Shown here: piece by piece, positions 41,801-47,495 of the stretch
Layout: each line of letters begins with the position of its first letter
How positions within the stretch are numbered: position 1 is the first letter of the stretch
Assembly: GCF_910592395.1 (NCBI RefSeq)
Contig: NC_088316.1
Coordinates: 1,366,001 to 1,430,000, forward strand
Source: Lineus longissimus
Taxonomy: Eukaryota > Nemertea > Pilidiophora > Heteronemertea > Lineidae
Direction of reading: 5' to 3'
Length of the DNA stretch: 64,000 nt
Notes under the pieces: model-generated
Database searches by the model: none
What the model saw: only the letters and a program-made list of their open reading frames with translations
What the model was told of the DNA's origin: nothing
Position numbers and translations under genes: made by a program

Positions 41801-44800
41801 CTTATGAACAATATCAAAGTCTATAATTTGTTATTTCAAATTTTTTCAAATTTGTTTTGATTTTTTTTGCTTACTTGCGTAAACATACCTTTACAAACAA
41901 TTTCCCCCATTTGAAATTGGAGCAAAATCTAAGGTGATGCTGGCAGAAAATTTATTGAATACCAGTTGATCTCATCAGCATTGGACCAGAGATGAGGATC
42001 CTTATTGAGTTCTCTAATTATATGCAGGAGTTGACCTTACAGGCTGAGGATTTCTGTGTACTCGAAATTGATATTTGATTTGAAATCTTGCTCCCCATCG
42101 CATTCCCATATTCCCAGGATTCAGTTCCGCTACTACTTTCAGCTGGTGACCCCCTCGGTGCTGTAACAGAAGATAAGGTCAAGGCCACCGTCGTCCGCGC
42201 CAAGGGCTCCCCGGCGTCGTCTGGTGCCGGTACACCGCCAGGCGCGCCGTCATCGTCTGATAAACGGTTGCTGAAGGAGCAGGAGCAGACGGACTTGTTG
42301 AAGGACGGGATTGCAGCGGTGCCTATGGAGGGTGATATGATGATGGTCGAGGTTGAAAAGATGAGCAGTGTCATGCCGACCATGTGGATGGGCTCTCAGA
42401 GTGGAAGGTACAGGAATCCCAATTAAATCAGATAACTAGTTTCAAATTGTAATCTACTATGCCTTAAGTTCAGAGCACACAGAGGTAAATGACTGCAACA
42501 TGATCTCACAGATGCTTCAGAGCCTAGTGGTCAACACTGTTGGCTAACACGCAAAAGGGCCGGGTTCAATCCAAGGGAGATCTCATTGTTATATTTCTGG
42601 ATGAACCGGCGTGACTTTCAAGGAACTACAATTCCTGGCTCTTCATGCTCCTTGGAAAGAGATGTAAAACCGAGGTTCCTTGTATCTGGTGTCTGTGCCA
42701 GGGCAGGCAAATGACCCCACCCCACCCAACCGTTATCATTTCTCGTTTCAGCCTGTACGTTCACTCTGCTGTCTCACAGTGGAAGAGGTGTCTGCACTCT
42801 GTCAAGTTGAGGGATTCTGTCCTTAGCATTGTGTAAGTAAACCAATATTGAGCAGGGGTAGTCAACTACTGTGGGCAGCTTGTTGGTCTGCCAAGCTGAC
42901 CCAGTGCCTGGATGATCCTGAGGATGGTAGCCCTAGTAAGAGCAATTTCTGATCTAGAATCTCAAAAACTGCCTACATAACAAGTTGTATTCGAGAAATA
43001 TTGGATCTTTTTCTTTTGATTGACACAATACAACTGTTTTTTATCCCATTTATTGTTGTATATTCTGTTGCAGACACATCAAGGGTCGTGTTCTAGCTGC
43101 CTTGGCTGATGGCACAGTGGCTGTGTTCCACAGGGCTGAAGGTATGTACAACAAGTCAGTATTTCACTTCAAATGGCTTGTTCTTGATCATTCTTTGCTG
43201 GATTCTGGCAAAGAAGGTACTTTAAGACACTTCAGACTTTGAAGTTTCAGGTGAAATTCTGATTAACTGCATTTTCTGTTTGAAATGGCCACAAATCTCA
43301 GTCCCATTTTTTCATGAAATGGACTACAGTCAGCAGGACACATAGTGTTGTTTAGATTTTTCTTCAGTGAAGAAGTCTCTAATACTCTTTTTCCAGATGG
43401 CCAGTGGGATTTGACAAACTACCACCTCCTGGACCTCGGGCGTCCCCATCACTCCATCCGGTGTATGTGTGTGGTCGGGACCAAGCACGTCTGGTGTGGC
43501 TACAGGAACAGGATACATGTGGTCGACCCACAGACCATGGCTGTCAAGGTTGGTTACGATTTGTAGAACTTTTTACCTCTTCATCTTCTTCTTTGTGTTC
43601 ACTCTTTAGACAGTCAACTCTGTTCGCCAGATTTTCATCAGGCAGCAAAATTTTACAGTGTAGTGTCCTCTTTCTATTTCTGAAGGAAGAAAACCTTGTG
43701 GTCTTGAATGATAAGTCATCTCTATAATCCTTTCAGAAATCCTTCGATGCTCATCCAAGAAAGGAAAGTCAGGTGCGCCAGCTTGCCTGGGTTGGAGACG
43801 GTGTTTGGGTGTCCATCCGTTTGGATAGCACCCTGAGGTTGTACCATGCGTACACACACGAACACCTTCAGGATGTCGATATTGAGCCATACGTCAGTAA
43901 AATGTTAGGTAGGTTCTGGAAATCGCAATCTTTTATAAAAAGCCAGGTTTGTTTGTTAAAAATTTGAAATTTTAAGTTGAATTTGAAAATTTCTAGAAAC
44001 CCTGGTTAATCACAGAATCAAATCAGGGTATTGTTTGTTGCTTTTGGCGGTGTCTCATAGCTGAATGTTCGGTTTAAAATATTCATGTATAATTTACAGG
44101 TACTGGCAAGTTGGGATTCTCCTTTGTGAGGATAACGTCTCTGTTGGTTTCAAGCAGTCGGCTGTGGATTGGCACGGGTAACGGTGTCATCATATCGGTG
44201 CCGCTCTCTGAAAGTAGGTGGAGTACTAGCATGTTGAGATTCTCCTATGTGTGGATAACATCGCTACTGGTTTCAAGCAATATAGGGTCAACCAAATTTT
44301 AAGATTGCACATGACAAAAATGACGCCATCAGAAATTGGCCATTGAGAGCTTTCAAACAGATGATCGCAATTTTTATTTGGACCGCAAATCAGTAAATTT
44401 GGTGAAATCCACGAAATTGCCTGCAAAATTGTCGGTTTACAATATTTTCAGGCAAGATGTGAAGTTTCATTGCCCGACCTTTGACCTTTTCGTCTTTCTT
44501 CCAGCAAATAAAGTGCAGATGACCCCAAACCAAACCGGTCGCAGTCCAGGAGGTTGTATCCGTGTTTACAGTGATAGTCGAACAGATAGCGTCACCCCGG
44601 CCAGCTTCATTCCGTACTGCTCGATGGCGCAGGCACAGTTGTCATTCCACGGACACAAGGACGCGGTGAAGTTCTTTGTCGCTGTGCCAGGTAGCGAAAG
44701 TATGCATTCGTTTAGTTGTTGTCGCTTTGCTTCATTGGAGGCGCTAGCAGGCAGCTAATGTTAACCATTGGCAACTGGGGCGGGGATTTGGTGTTGCCTG

Positions 44801-46784
44801 CTGGAGTTGCCATAACCTTGGTTCCTTGGTTTGTTTTAGAACCCAGTAGTCTTAACTAATTACTGTACCATCACTTCTATTACCAGAAAAAAAACATCAA
44901 ATTGGTGATAGAAAACCTAGTCATTCATGAGAAGTTTAAATGAAGAATACAGCTAGCACCTTAAACTTTTTGTTAGAATTTGACAAATTTCTTTGGAAAT
45001 TGATTGTTGCTGAGTGTGAGTTTAAAAAAATACAGTACTGTTTCTTATGGAAGTTTACCTTTATTCGTAGAGAAAAAATGTGTTCAGATTGAGCCAGAGG
45101 AAGGTTTGTGGCTAAATTCAGTTCTGAAAAGAAATTCATGCTCAAAAGGTCTCATCTAGATTTATCTAAGCTTCATTGAATGAAAAACCATGAGAATTGT
45201 CATCTTTGGGAACTGCCCAGTTGCAATGAAAATAAAAAGCTTTAAACTCAAGAAGTGACAGGTGATATCATTCGATCACATCACCAACTCTCTTCGTGAC
45301 CTGGGATGGGGCTTTCGTTTCACCCTAAACCTTGGCATGATGCCTCAGTTTGGCCGATATTTTAGCTCCTCCCTTGATGAATTTGCTAAGACAATCAGTA
45401 CCTCCAGTTCGGTATCAATTCCAGAAACAGAGAAGCCGTACAAGCCGAGATAAATCTAGATGGAGACGCCATAATCCCCTTCATTTAGTGTAGCCCGATT
45501 CCCAAAGCTGCATGTCTGTTGGGCAATAGTTCAGTGTAGTGCCTGGTTTTTAATAGGGAGGTTGAGATCAGTGACTTATCACGGTAAATACACATATACA
45601 ATACACATATACATATACAATACACATAAAAAAGTACACAAAATTAGGCCTCTTTCTACAGAGTTTTATCTATATACGTATAAGGATCCGTGATAAGTTG
45701 CTGTTCTCAACCTCGGTCCCTAATCCCACAACTCAGGAACTTATGTTTGTCATGTGTGCTTATTGCATTGTTCATTATAGATGTGGACCAGGTTTTGGGG
45801 CCAATTGTGGGAATTTGCCTCTCTGAGGATAAACTCTGCGGCTATTGTCAGTGTGTAAATGTTGCTTCAGTCTTTTGTTTTTGCGCCTTGCTTTTCACCA
45901 CAAAAACATTGTTCTCAGTTGATCTCTCTATATATATAGAGATCAACTAAATATTTCCATATTCACAGTACTTATTCATTTGTGCATATTTTTTGCATGT
46001 GAATGGTCCTATAAGCATAAAGGTGTTGATATGAATGGATCTGATCCTGTTGGTTCATGGGAAATACATCAAGCGTCCCTTACCTACTTCCTCTTGGAAA
46101 AGGTTTTCTGTAGCCAGGATGGCATTTATACTTTTATACCTTGCTGGACTTAAAAAAGCATAAGTTAAGTTGTCATCTAACTTCTTTTGTACTTGGTGAG
46201 GAAAAAAGTTGTCGACGTTCGATCTGTGTCTTTGGATCTCAGGTTATACGTACCAAGTCTGACTTTAGTCCTCAGATATCAGGTTATGTGCAGCATAGGA
46301 CTGAGTCTGACTTATATCCTGGACCCCAGCTTATTCGTAATATTTGAATATCTTCAGGTGCTCCGAGTCGAGGTTTGAGTTCGGCCTCCAACGTCCCTGA
46401 CCCGAAGAAGGGTGACAAACCAGAGAAGCCCCTCAAGTCCATCTTGGTCATCTCGGGAGGTGAAGGATACGTCGACTTTAGAATTGGTATGTACTGTGAA
46501 GTGGCAAGTCTAAATATTTTGAGACGCCCTGTGTTTTTGCTGCAGACCAAGTTTTAGTAATGACAGAAGATGAAAGAGGAATGACCTGAAGTTGCCCTGA
46601 AATGGCAAGTGTGACACATCCTGTGCATTCCTTGGGTATGTTTTGAAATATCGGTAAATGTTTTTCAGGTGATGGTGACGATGATGACCCTGCTGCTGCT
46701 CAGGAGGCGGAGGAAAAGAAGGGAGGTCTCAGCAAGGGCGATCGTAGCCATTTGGTCGTCTGGCAGGTGACGTCAGCGACGTGA
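2502..46784 (+). CDS. SPAG9: JNK-interacting protein 3/4 (JIP3/JIP4, Sunday driver/UNC-16 family), whole multi-exon gene
   Basis: Scaffold linking kinesin-1, dynein/dynactin and the JNK cascade; family members drive axonal and endolysosomal transport. Joining the exons listed below at GT-AG junctions gives one frame of 4371 bases (1456 residues plus stop), leaving out four optional microexons. Vertebrate JIP3 and JIP4 have about 1300-1340 residues. Residue numbers in the exon entries follow this form. Order: RH1 (about 15-101), coiled coil/leucine zipper (about 60-165), candidate JNK docking motif (about 194-205), Ser/Thr/Glu-rich linker, second zipper and RH2 (about 436-603), a conserved middle segment, and a C-terminal beta-propeller-like domain (about 1110-1450). 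The segment KYNAP-like...KAYDFL and the propeller resemble JIP4 slightly more than JIP3, but the gene probably predates their split. Confidence 0.93.
2805..8811 (+). other. JIP intron 1 (about 6 kb)
   Basis: No exon of a known gene was recognised. It contains a (TACATG)n microsatellite at about 3689-3712 and several old tandem duplications: about 5100-5240 with 5290-5420, 6660-6850 with 6955-7090, and 7150-7325 with 7331-7500. A 92-codon frame at 7751-8029 has no recognised relative. Confidence 0.7.
7150..7500 (+). repeat. Degenerate tandem duplication, period about 180 bp
   Basis: The two halves share blocks in the same order: GCGTACAGTACA versus GCGTACATGTACA, AACAATTGGATTA, TTATTGCCACAGT, GACATTTTGC, and GTATTTGTATCGA before a GATGTA block. 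The divergence suggests an old event. Confidence 0.7.
8812..8932 (+). CDS. SPAG9: JIP exon 2: coiled coil
   Basis: Residues 102-142: [16 protein letters not shown], then [20 protein letters not shown], which align with the vertebrate EFEDSQEQEKKDLQ...SLESQTRQLELKAKNY block. Acceptor TTTCAG, donor GTAAGG, phase 0 to 1. Confidence 0.94.
9532..9602 (+). CDS. SPAG9: JIP exon 3: coiled coil continued
   Basis: Residues 142-165, [20 protein letters not shown]..., matching the ISRLEEREAELKKEYNALHQ region of JIP4. Acceptor CCACAG, donor GTAAGC, phase 1 to 0. Confidence 0.94.
9603..11936 (+). other. JIP intron 3
   Basis: Apart from the reverse-oriented SINE near 11690-11826, I see no supported gene or exon. 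Minus-strand frames at 9743-10003 and 10016-10210 are unconvincing. Confidence 0.6.
11690..11826 (-). mobile_element. tRNA-derived SINE copy
   Basis: On the minus strand, 11825-11768 reads as a tRNA-like head: an A-box-like GGTTGACTAGAGCA, then a B-box GGTTGCGGGTTCAACTC. Beyond it lies TGTGTCCTCAGGAAGTCACT, which resembles a conserved central domain found in many invertebrate SINEs. It cannot be a functional tRNA because the acceptor stem does not pair. Confidence 0.6.
11937..12028 (+). CDS. SPAG9: JIP exon 4
   Basis: Residues 166-196: [19 protein letters not shown]..., equivalent to the MIHNYMEHLERTKL stretch of JIP4. It ends ...MSPRGR in phase 2. The Arg residues form the basic half of a possible JNK docking motif completed in the next exon. 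Confidence 0.92.
12029..13089 (+). other. JIP intron 4
   Basis: About 1.06 kb with no recognised gene or element. Short frames at 12344-12526 (+) and 12782-13000 (-) look random. Confidence 0.5.
13090..13355 (+). CDS. SPAG9: JIP exon 5: candidate JNK docking and proline-directed site region
   Basis: Residues 196-285. The junction gives [14 protein letters not shown], with basic residues followed by the hydrophobic pattern L-x-L, in the place where vertebrates have RKERP-x-SL-x-x-FPL, the JNK-binding D-motif. Several TP sites follow ([19 protein letters not shown]), candidate proline-directed phosphosites. Phase 2 to 1, donor GTAAGT. Confidence 0.9.
13842..13992. mobile_element. Small inverted-repeat element (MITE-like)
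   Basis: The ends GAACCTCTCT...TCTATCAAGGACAC and GTGTCCTTGATAGAGAGGTTC are complementary. An inverted partial copy of its left part is at about 24988-25062 in another JIP intron, so this is a dispersed family of about 150 bp. Confidence 0.6.
14094..14372 (+). CDS. SPAG9: JIP exon 6: acidic Ser/Thr-rich linker, two possible donors
   Basis: Residues 285-378: an acidic, low-complexity linker ([19 protein letters not shown], ...) ending SLEFSMSP. The donor at 14373 is GTGAGT. A second donor, GTATAC at 14433, is in the same phase and would add 20 residues ([19 protein letters not shown] and one flanking residue). Both forms keep the downstream frame. Confidence 0.85.
14640..14721 (+). CDS. SPAG9: JIP exon 7
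   Basis: Residues 378-405: [20 protein letters not shown]..., aligned loosely with the ...QAIIESTPELDMDKDL stretch of JIP4. Acceptor TTGCAG, donor GTAAGT, phase 1 to 2. Confidence 0.88.
14741..14918 (+). mobile_element. Two tandem tRNA-like SINE heads
   Basis: Head 1 (about 14741-14812) has TACCGGGTAGGCGTC as A-box and a degenerate B-box. Head 2 (about 14848-14918) has GTGGTGTAGTTGCTCGCG as A-box and CTGATTCGATCAG as B-box. Both follow the exon 7 donor within 200 bp. They are degenerate, and no intact tRNA fold was found. Confidence 0.45.
15320..15408 (+). CDS. SPAG9: JIP exon 8
   Basis: Residues 405-435: [20 protein letters not shown] then DMDDGADIT. It matches the RNTESLFEELSSAGSGLIGD and VDEGADLLG block of JIP4, which in vertebrates joins directly to GMGREVENL. 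Phase 2 to 1, donor GTATGG. This is the fixed left partner of the microexon cluster. Confidence 0.92.
15478..15645 (+). repeat. Degenerate tandem duplication, period about 99 bp
   Basis: TGTTTTATGAAACTGATATG...CAATCATAA recurs as TGTTTTATGAAATTGATATA...CAATCATAA, with further shared blocks (CATGACATTATT/CATAACATTATT). Confidence 0.7.
15841..16278. repeat. Minisatellite, 40-bp unit, about 11 copies
   Basis: The unit is CTGATGCATAAACTGAACTG followed by AAAATAAGTTGGGTACTCTG. Middle copies are nearly identical; edge copies are degenerate, as in arrays that grow by unequal exchange. Because 40 is not a multiple of 3 and the complement lacks stops, the minus strand is open in all three frames across the array. 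Confidence 0.95.
16529..16561 (+). CDS. SPAG9: JIP microexon A (33 nt)
   Basis: Adds [11 protein letters not shown] between GADIT and the RH2 start. TTGCAG acceptor, GTGTGT donor, phase 1 at both ends, so it can be included or skipped without changing frame. Mammalian JIP3 also has short extra segments at this junction. Confidence 0.6.
16562..18143 (+). other. JIP intron between microexons A and B
   Basis: About 1.6 kb without any recognised gene or repeat. Frames at 17046-17312 and 17260-17460 have no recognisable domain. Confidence 0.5.
18144..18179 (+). CDS. SPAG9: JIP microexon B (36 nt)
   Basis: Adds [11 protein letters not shown] after the split Gly. A long pyrimidine tract precedes CTCTCAG; the donor is the less usual GTTAGT. 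Phase 1 at both ends. Its coding status rests on the splice signals and phase, not on similarity. Confidence 0.5.
19503..19523 (+). CDS. SPAG9: JIP microexon C (21 nt)
   Basis: Adds DDDADSF, phase 1 at both ends, donor GTATGT. The acceptor pyrimidine tract is weak (TGCCCGTATCAG), so inclusion probably needs an enhancer. It is similar in size and composition to microexon D (AGSDNFF). Confidence 0.5.
19680..19870 (+). mobile_element. tRNA-derived SINE copy
   Basis: Carries a perfect B-box, GGGTTCGATCCC, near 19756-19767, an A-box-like GTGGTTGAAAAGCC about 50 bases upstream, and a non-tRNA body to about 19870. It does not fold as an intact tRNA. Confidence 0.6.
20462..20482 (+). CDS. SPAG9: JIP microexon D (21 nt) with NAGNAG acceptor
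   Basis: Adds AGSDNFF before the Gly of GMGKEVENL; donor GTAAGG. The acceptor reads TTTAGCAG, so splicing may use 20459 or 20462 and add or drop one Ala without a frame change. Phase 1 at both ends. Confidence 0.6.
20483..21574 (+). other. JIP intron before RH2 exons
   Basis: About 1.1 kb, AT-rich. Nothing recognised besides splice signals; the minus-strand frames at 20749-20980 look random. Confidence 0.5.
21575..21632 (+). CDS. SPAG9: JIP exon 13: start of leucine zipper II
   Basis: Residues 435-454: [19 protein letters not shown], matching GMGREVENLILENTQLLET of JIP4. Phase 1 to 2, donor GTAAGT. Confidence 0.95.
22007..22211 (+). CDS. SPAG9: JIP exon 14: leucine zipper II coiled coil
   Basis: Residues 454-522: [20 protein letters not shown], then a long heptad coil rich in Glu and Lys ending [11 protein letters not shown]. 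In the family this coil dimerises and binds kinesin light chain and ARF6. Phase 2 to 0. Confidence 0.95.
22526..22564 (+). CDS. SPAG9: JIP exon 15 (39 nt)
   Basis: Residues 523-535: [13 protein letters not shown]. Phase 0 at both ends, CTTAG acceptor and GTAAGT donor, so it may be a cassette. It lies between the zipper coil and the RH2 core, where vertebrates have variable acidic sequence. Confidence 0.65.
23386..23588 (+). CDS. SPAG9: JIP exon 16: RH2 core
   Basis: Residues 536-603. [20 protein letters not shown] is followed by [20 protein letters not shown] and ASREHP, an almost perfect match to vertebrate RH2, the RAB-binding RILP-homology region. It ends KKRSTIWN plus two bases of the next codon. 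This phase-2 donor (GTGAGT) can pair with either of two following exons. Confidence 0.97.
24384..24486 (+). CDS. SPAG9: Candidate alternative last exon of JIP (short isoform)
   Basis: After a TTCTGTTTCAG acceptor, phase 2 gives [20 protein letters not shown] and 14 more residues to a TAG stop. FFGNLSG mirrors FFSNLFN encoded by exon 17, where vertebrates have FFSRLFS. A poly(A) signal, AATAAA, lies at 24575-24580, followed by a GT-rich stretch. The resulting protein would have about 635 residues (RH1, JNK region, RH2) and lack the propeller. No internal donor restores the downstream frame. Confidence 0.6.
24575..24580 (+). terminator. Poly(A) signal AATAAA after the short-isoform exon
   Basis: Canonical hexamer 89 bases after the TAG of the alternative last exon, followed by T/GT-rich sequence (TTTTTGTGGAATGTTTTGGG). 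This arrangement fits a real 3' end. Confidence 0.5.
24987..25062 (-). repeat. Inverted fragment of the CTCTCTATCAAGGACA family
   Basis: GGGACCAAAACCAGTGTCCT and TCCTTGATAGAGAGGT match the complement of the left part of the element at 13842-13992. Confidence 0.55.
26258..26319. repeat. Imperfect hairpin
   Basis: CTTTAAAATGAACTGACCCG pairs with GGAAGGGTCCATTTTAAAG after a loop of about 18 bases. An outer pair, AGGGATCAATAAGA (about 26168) and TCTTATTGATCCAT (about 26332), suggests a small transposon copy. Confidence 0.5.
29523..29702 (+). CDS. SPAG9: JIP exon 17
   Basis: Residues 603-663: [15 protein letters not shown]..., then [15 protein letters not shown] and [12 protein letters not shown]. 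It matches FFSRLFSSSSNTTKKPEPPV, KYNAPTSHV and KSKAFDFLSEE of JIP4. Phase 2 to 2, donor GTAAGT. It is mutually exclusive with the exon at 24384 by position and phase. Confidence 0.93.
30136..30340 (+). repeat. Degenerate tandem duplication, period about 129 bp
   Basis: AAGCACACATTCTTACATTC...GTAATCAGTGCCATTGAGAA recurs as AAGCACCAATTCTTACATTT...GTAATCAGTGTCCATTGGGA. Confidence 0.75.
30653..30764. mobile_element. 112-bp inverted-repeat element (MITE) with candidate 8-9 bp target duplication
   Basis: Perfect arms of 31 bases at 30653-30683 and 30734-30764 (TGATATGAATAAAGACTAGC... and its complement) flank a 50-base centre. The sequence CAATCATTG occurs just outside on both sides (30642-30650 and 30763-30771). 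An 8-9 bp duplication would suit a hAT- or Mutator-like mobiliser. Confidence 0.75.
31457..31802. mobile_element. 346-bp MITE with TTAA ends (piggyBac-like candidate)
   Basis: The ends TTAAAGGGAACTGAAACCGC and GCGGTTCCAGTTCCCTTTAA are inverted repeats of 21 bases with one mismatch. TTAA at both extremities is the target-site signature of piggyBac elements. The centre is non-coding and contains a TGACGTCA octamer at 31573-31580. Confidence 0.65.
33751..33870. mobile_element. 120-bp hairpin element
   Basis: TGTGACC...AGGTAAAATGGGG on the left pairs with CCCCATTTTACCT...GGTCGCA on the right, giving arms of about 40 bases with small bulges. It ends about 70 bases before the next JIP exon. Confidence 0.6.
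33944..33994 (+). CDS. SPAG9: JIP exon 18 (51-nt cassette)
   Basis: Residues 663-680: [17 protein letters not shown]. Phase 2 at both ends, good TTTAG acceptor, donor GTAGGT. Skipping it joins exon 17 directly to exon 19 in frame (KEEE then LSEKTKKE), as in the vertebrate layout. Confidence 0.7.
34244..34400 (+). CDS. Possible second alternative last exon of JIP
   Basis: A strong acceptor, CTTCTCTCCTCAG, is followed in phase 2 (compatible with exons 17 and 18) by 51 open codons starting [20 protein letters not shown] and later [18 protein letters not shown], then TGA. The residues look protein-like, but I recognise no domain and see no nearby AATAAA. It could be an exon of another transcript or chance. 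Confidence 0.3.
35026..35266 (+). CDS. SPAG9: JIP exon 19: conserved middle region
   Basis: Residues 680-760: ...[12 protein letters not shown]-type basic start, then [18 protein letters not shown] and [18 protein letters not shown], matching KEDGRVQAFGWSLPQK and LPVPVYLRPLDEKD of JIP4. Phase 2 to 0. Confidence 0.96.
35594..35746 (+). CDS. SPAG9: JIP exon 20
   Basis: Residues 761-811: [19 protein letters not shown] then [14 protein letters not shown] and VERLDQELK, matching LWCAVGVNLSGGKTRDGGSV of JIP4. Phase 0 at both ends. Confidence 0.96.
36083..36269 (+). CDS. SPAG9: JIP exon 21
   Basis: Residues 812-874: [20 protein letters not shown] and [23 protein letters not shown], matching LSSLVWICTSTHSATKVLII of JIP4. 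This begins the predicted beta-rich C-terminal half. Phase 0 to 1. Confidence 0.96.
36538..36750 (+). CDS. SPAG9: JIP exon 22 with two possible donors
   Basis: Residues 874-945: [14 protein letters not shown]..., then [20 protein letters not shown] and [11 protein letters not shown]. Similar to ARETDYPAGEDLSE, LLGGITVVGC and TSPSTNGASP of JIP4. The long form uses donor GTTAGG at 36751; an internal GTAAGG at 36700 is in the same phase and would remove 17 residues. Confidence 0.9.
36751..37904 (+). other. JIP intron 22
   Basis: About 1.15 kb. Only a few pyrimidine-rich tracts and random frames (37294-37705) are visible. Confidence 0.5.
37905..38078 (+). CDS. SPAG9: JIP exon 23: Ala-rich insert without obvious vertebrate match
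   Basis: Residues 945-1003: [20 protein letters not shown] ... [20 protein letters not shown]. Phase 1 at both ends, so it may be a cassette. Base composition and lack of stops support coding, and the predicted helices differ from the disordered vertebrate linker here. Confidence 0.8.
38079..40598 (+). other. JIP intron 23
   Basis: About 2.5 kb without a recognised exon. Its 3' part contains a candidate small transposon (40331-40546). Confidence 0.5.
40331..40546. mobile_element. Candidate TA-type MITE
   Basis: Left end ACTGTATACTTTGAAATTTT and right end AAATTTGTCGGTTTACAGT form a short imperfect inverted repeat around an AT-rich centre. A partial relative of the right end (AAATTGTCGGTTTACA) is at about 44426-44441. 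Confidence 0.4.
40599..40661 (+). CDS. SPAG9: JIP exon 24 (63 nt)
   Basis: Residues 1003-1024: [20 protein letters not shown], recalling the acidic NVPTAEEATEATE block of JIP3/JIP4. Phase 1 at both ends, possible cassette. Confidence 0.85.
40662..42124 (+). other. JIP intron 24
   Basis: Contains a short tandem repeat, TTGTTCACACGTTATAGTTA and variants, three copies at about 41206-41262. Nothing else recognised. Confidence 0.55.
42125..42407 (+). CDS. SPAG9: JIP exon 25: linker into the propeller
   Basis: Residues 1024-1118: [13 protein letters not shown]..., a Ser/Pro/Gly linker, then [18 protein letters not shown] and [15 protein letters not shown], matching KMSSLLPTMWLGAQNG of JIP4. Phase requires the acceptor GGATTCAG ending at 42124, not the CCCAG seven bases earlier. 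Phase 1 to 2. Confidence 0.93.
42515..42582 (+). mobile_element. tRNA-like SINE head
   Basis: AGCCTAGTGGTCAACACTGT (A-box region) and GGGCCGGGTTCAATCC (B-box) lie at tRNA-like spacing. The surrounding sequence does not pair as an acceptor stem. Confidence 0.5.
42752..42832 (+). CDS. SPAG9: JIP exon 26: propeller
   Basis: Residues 1118-1145: [20 protein letters not shown] and DSVLSIV, matching LYVHSSVAQWRKCLHSIKLK of JIP4. Phase 2 to 2. Confidence 0.97.
43074..43141 (+). CDS. SPAG9: JIP exon 27: propeller
   Basis: Residues 1145-1168: [20 protein letters not shown], equivalent to VKGIVLVALADGTLAIFHRG. Phase 2 to 1. Confidence 0.97.
43397..43548 (+). CDS. SPAG9: JIP exon 28: propeller
   Basis: Residues 1168-1218: [20 protein letters not shown] then [20 protein letters not shown], near-identical to vertebrate JIP4. 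Phase 1 to 0. Confidence 0.97.
43737..43908 (+). CDS. SPAG9: JIP exon 29: propeller, best conserved stretch
   Basis: Residues 1219-1276: [38 protein letters not shown] and [13 protein letters not shown], almost unchanged from human JIP4. Phase 0 to 1. Confidence 0.98.
44100..44213 (+). CDS. SPAG9: JIP exon 30: propeller
   Basis: Residues 1276-1314: [20 protein letters not shown] and [17 protein letters not shown]. Donor GTAGGT, phase 1 to 1. A diverged copy of its first 61 bases follows in the intron at 44223. Confidence 0.97.
44223..44283 (+). repeat. Diverged partial duplicate of JIP exon 30
   Basis: Offset 123 bases from exon 30 and in the same frame. It reads [19 protein letters not shown] against [19 protein letters not shown], then STKF and a stop at about 44300. 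It has no good acceptor of its own. If the exon 30 donor is missed, translation continues in frame through this copy and stops. Confidence 0.85.
44505..44690 (+). CDS. SPAG9: JIP exon 31: propeller
   Basis: Residues 1314-1376: [40 protein letters not shown] and [15 protein letters not shown], matching [19 protein letters not shown] and [15 protein letters not shown] of JIP4. Phase 1 to 1. Confidence 0.97.
45554..45722. mobile_element. 169-bp inverted-repeat element (MITE-like)
   Basis: TAGGGAGGTTGAGATCAGTG and ACTTATCACGG at the left pair with CCGTGATAAGT and TGCTGTTCTCAACCTCGGTC at the right. Arms are about 33 bases with a few mismatches. The centre is ACACATATACA-rich. Confidence 0.65.
45919..45948. 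repeat. AT-rich near-perfect palindrome (30 bp)
   Basis: GTTGATCTCT, CTATATATAT, AGAGATCAAC: arms of 10 bases around an alternating TA centre. Possibly a cruciform-forming or slippage-prone site; no function claimed. Confidence 0.7.
46358..46486 (+). CDS. SPAG9: JIP exon 32: propeller
   Basis: Residues 1376-1419: [20 protein letters not shown], then [20 protein letters not shown], matching [20 protein letters not shown] of JIP4. Phase 1 to 1. Confidence 0.97.
46669..46784 (+). CDS. SPAG9: JIP exon 33: last coding exon
   Basis: Residues 1419-1456: [20 protein letters not shown], then [18 protein letters not shown] and TGA at 46782-46784. It matches VTKAERSHLIVWQVMYGNE at the C-terminus of JIP4, so the stop is at the expected place. 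Confidence 0.97.
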
Positions 46785-47032
46785 GGAAATTGACAATGGA
46801 AGTGTACTGATGGAATCGATTCAGTGAATGGCCATAGGGGTTGCTGGGGAACAGATTCTAGGTGGATTCATACTCTGGTGCGCGTGACCAACCGAGACGT
46901 GAGGTGTAGGACAGTTGCCACAGGCGACCCTCATCAAGTTTTCATTGGTTTTTTGCCGGATTTCAGCTTTGTAAAACTTTGGTCAGTGACTTCTCTGTGA
47001 TGTCACCCAACCATGGCACAATTGTCACTGGA

Positions 47033-47038
47033 ATTAAA
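47033..47038 (+). terminator. Candidate poly(A) signal ATTAAA of JIP
   Basis: Common variant hexamer about 250 bases after the stop, followed by a G/T-rich stretch near 47080-47100. Other AATAAA hexamers occur later (for example about 49459), so the true 3' end is uncertain. Confidence 0.35.
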
Positions 47039-47404
47039 GTCCCAAACTTGGCTAAGTGTCCGCCAAAGTCCCAACAGAGTTTTGGTTGTGCGTCTGTCTG
47101 CAACAGAGTATGAATTTTCCCTTGGTGATGTGCATTGAACTGTTGATTGTGCGGGAAATGTCTCATTATCTATTCATGCCTACTATCAAAGTTATGCCTC
47201 TGTACTAGCACGACACCTTATGTCATAGTGTGGCGAAGTGACATAATACCCGAGGTAGGCCTGAATACTAGATCTCAGCCTCAGGATGAAATGCTGCCGG
47301 GTTTTGCCCAGCGATGGCATCTTCAAAAACACGTTTGTAGTATTCTAGTCAGTTATATAGGCTACGTTTTTGATTATAATCAAAGGAAAGATATTCAGGT
47401 ATAG

Positions 47405-47495
47405 GAAAAATGATGAACTACCCATGGTATACTACCTGTGGTATAACTACCTATGGTATAACTACCTGTGGTACATTGTATAACTACCTATTGTA
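47405..47495 (+). repeat. Short tandem array ACTACCTRTGGTATA
   Basis: Four to five degenerate units of about 17-19 bases, each containing ACTACC and GGTATA or TGTATA, in the JIP downstream region. Confidence 0.65.

Larger units (their letters stand above)
44691..46357 (+). other. JIP intron 31
   Basis: About 1.7 kb holding an inverted-repeat element (45554-45722) and an AT-rich palindrome (45919-45948). No exon recognised. Confidence 0.6.
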
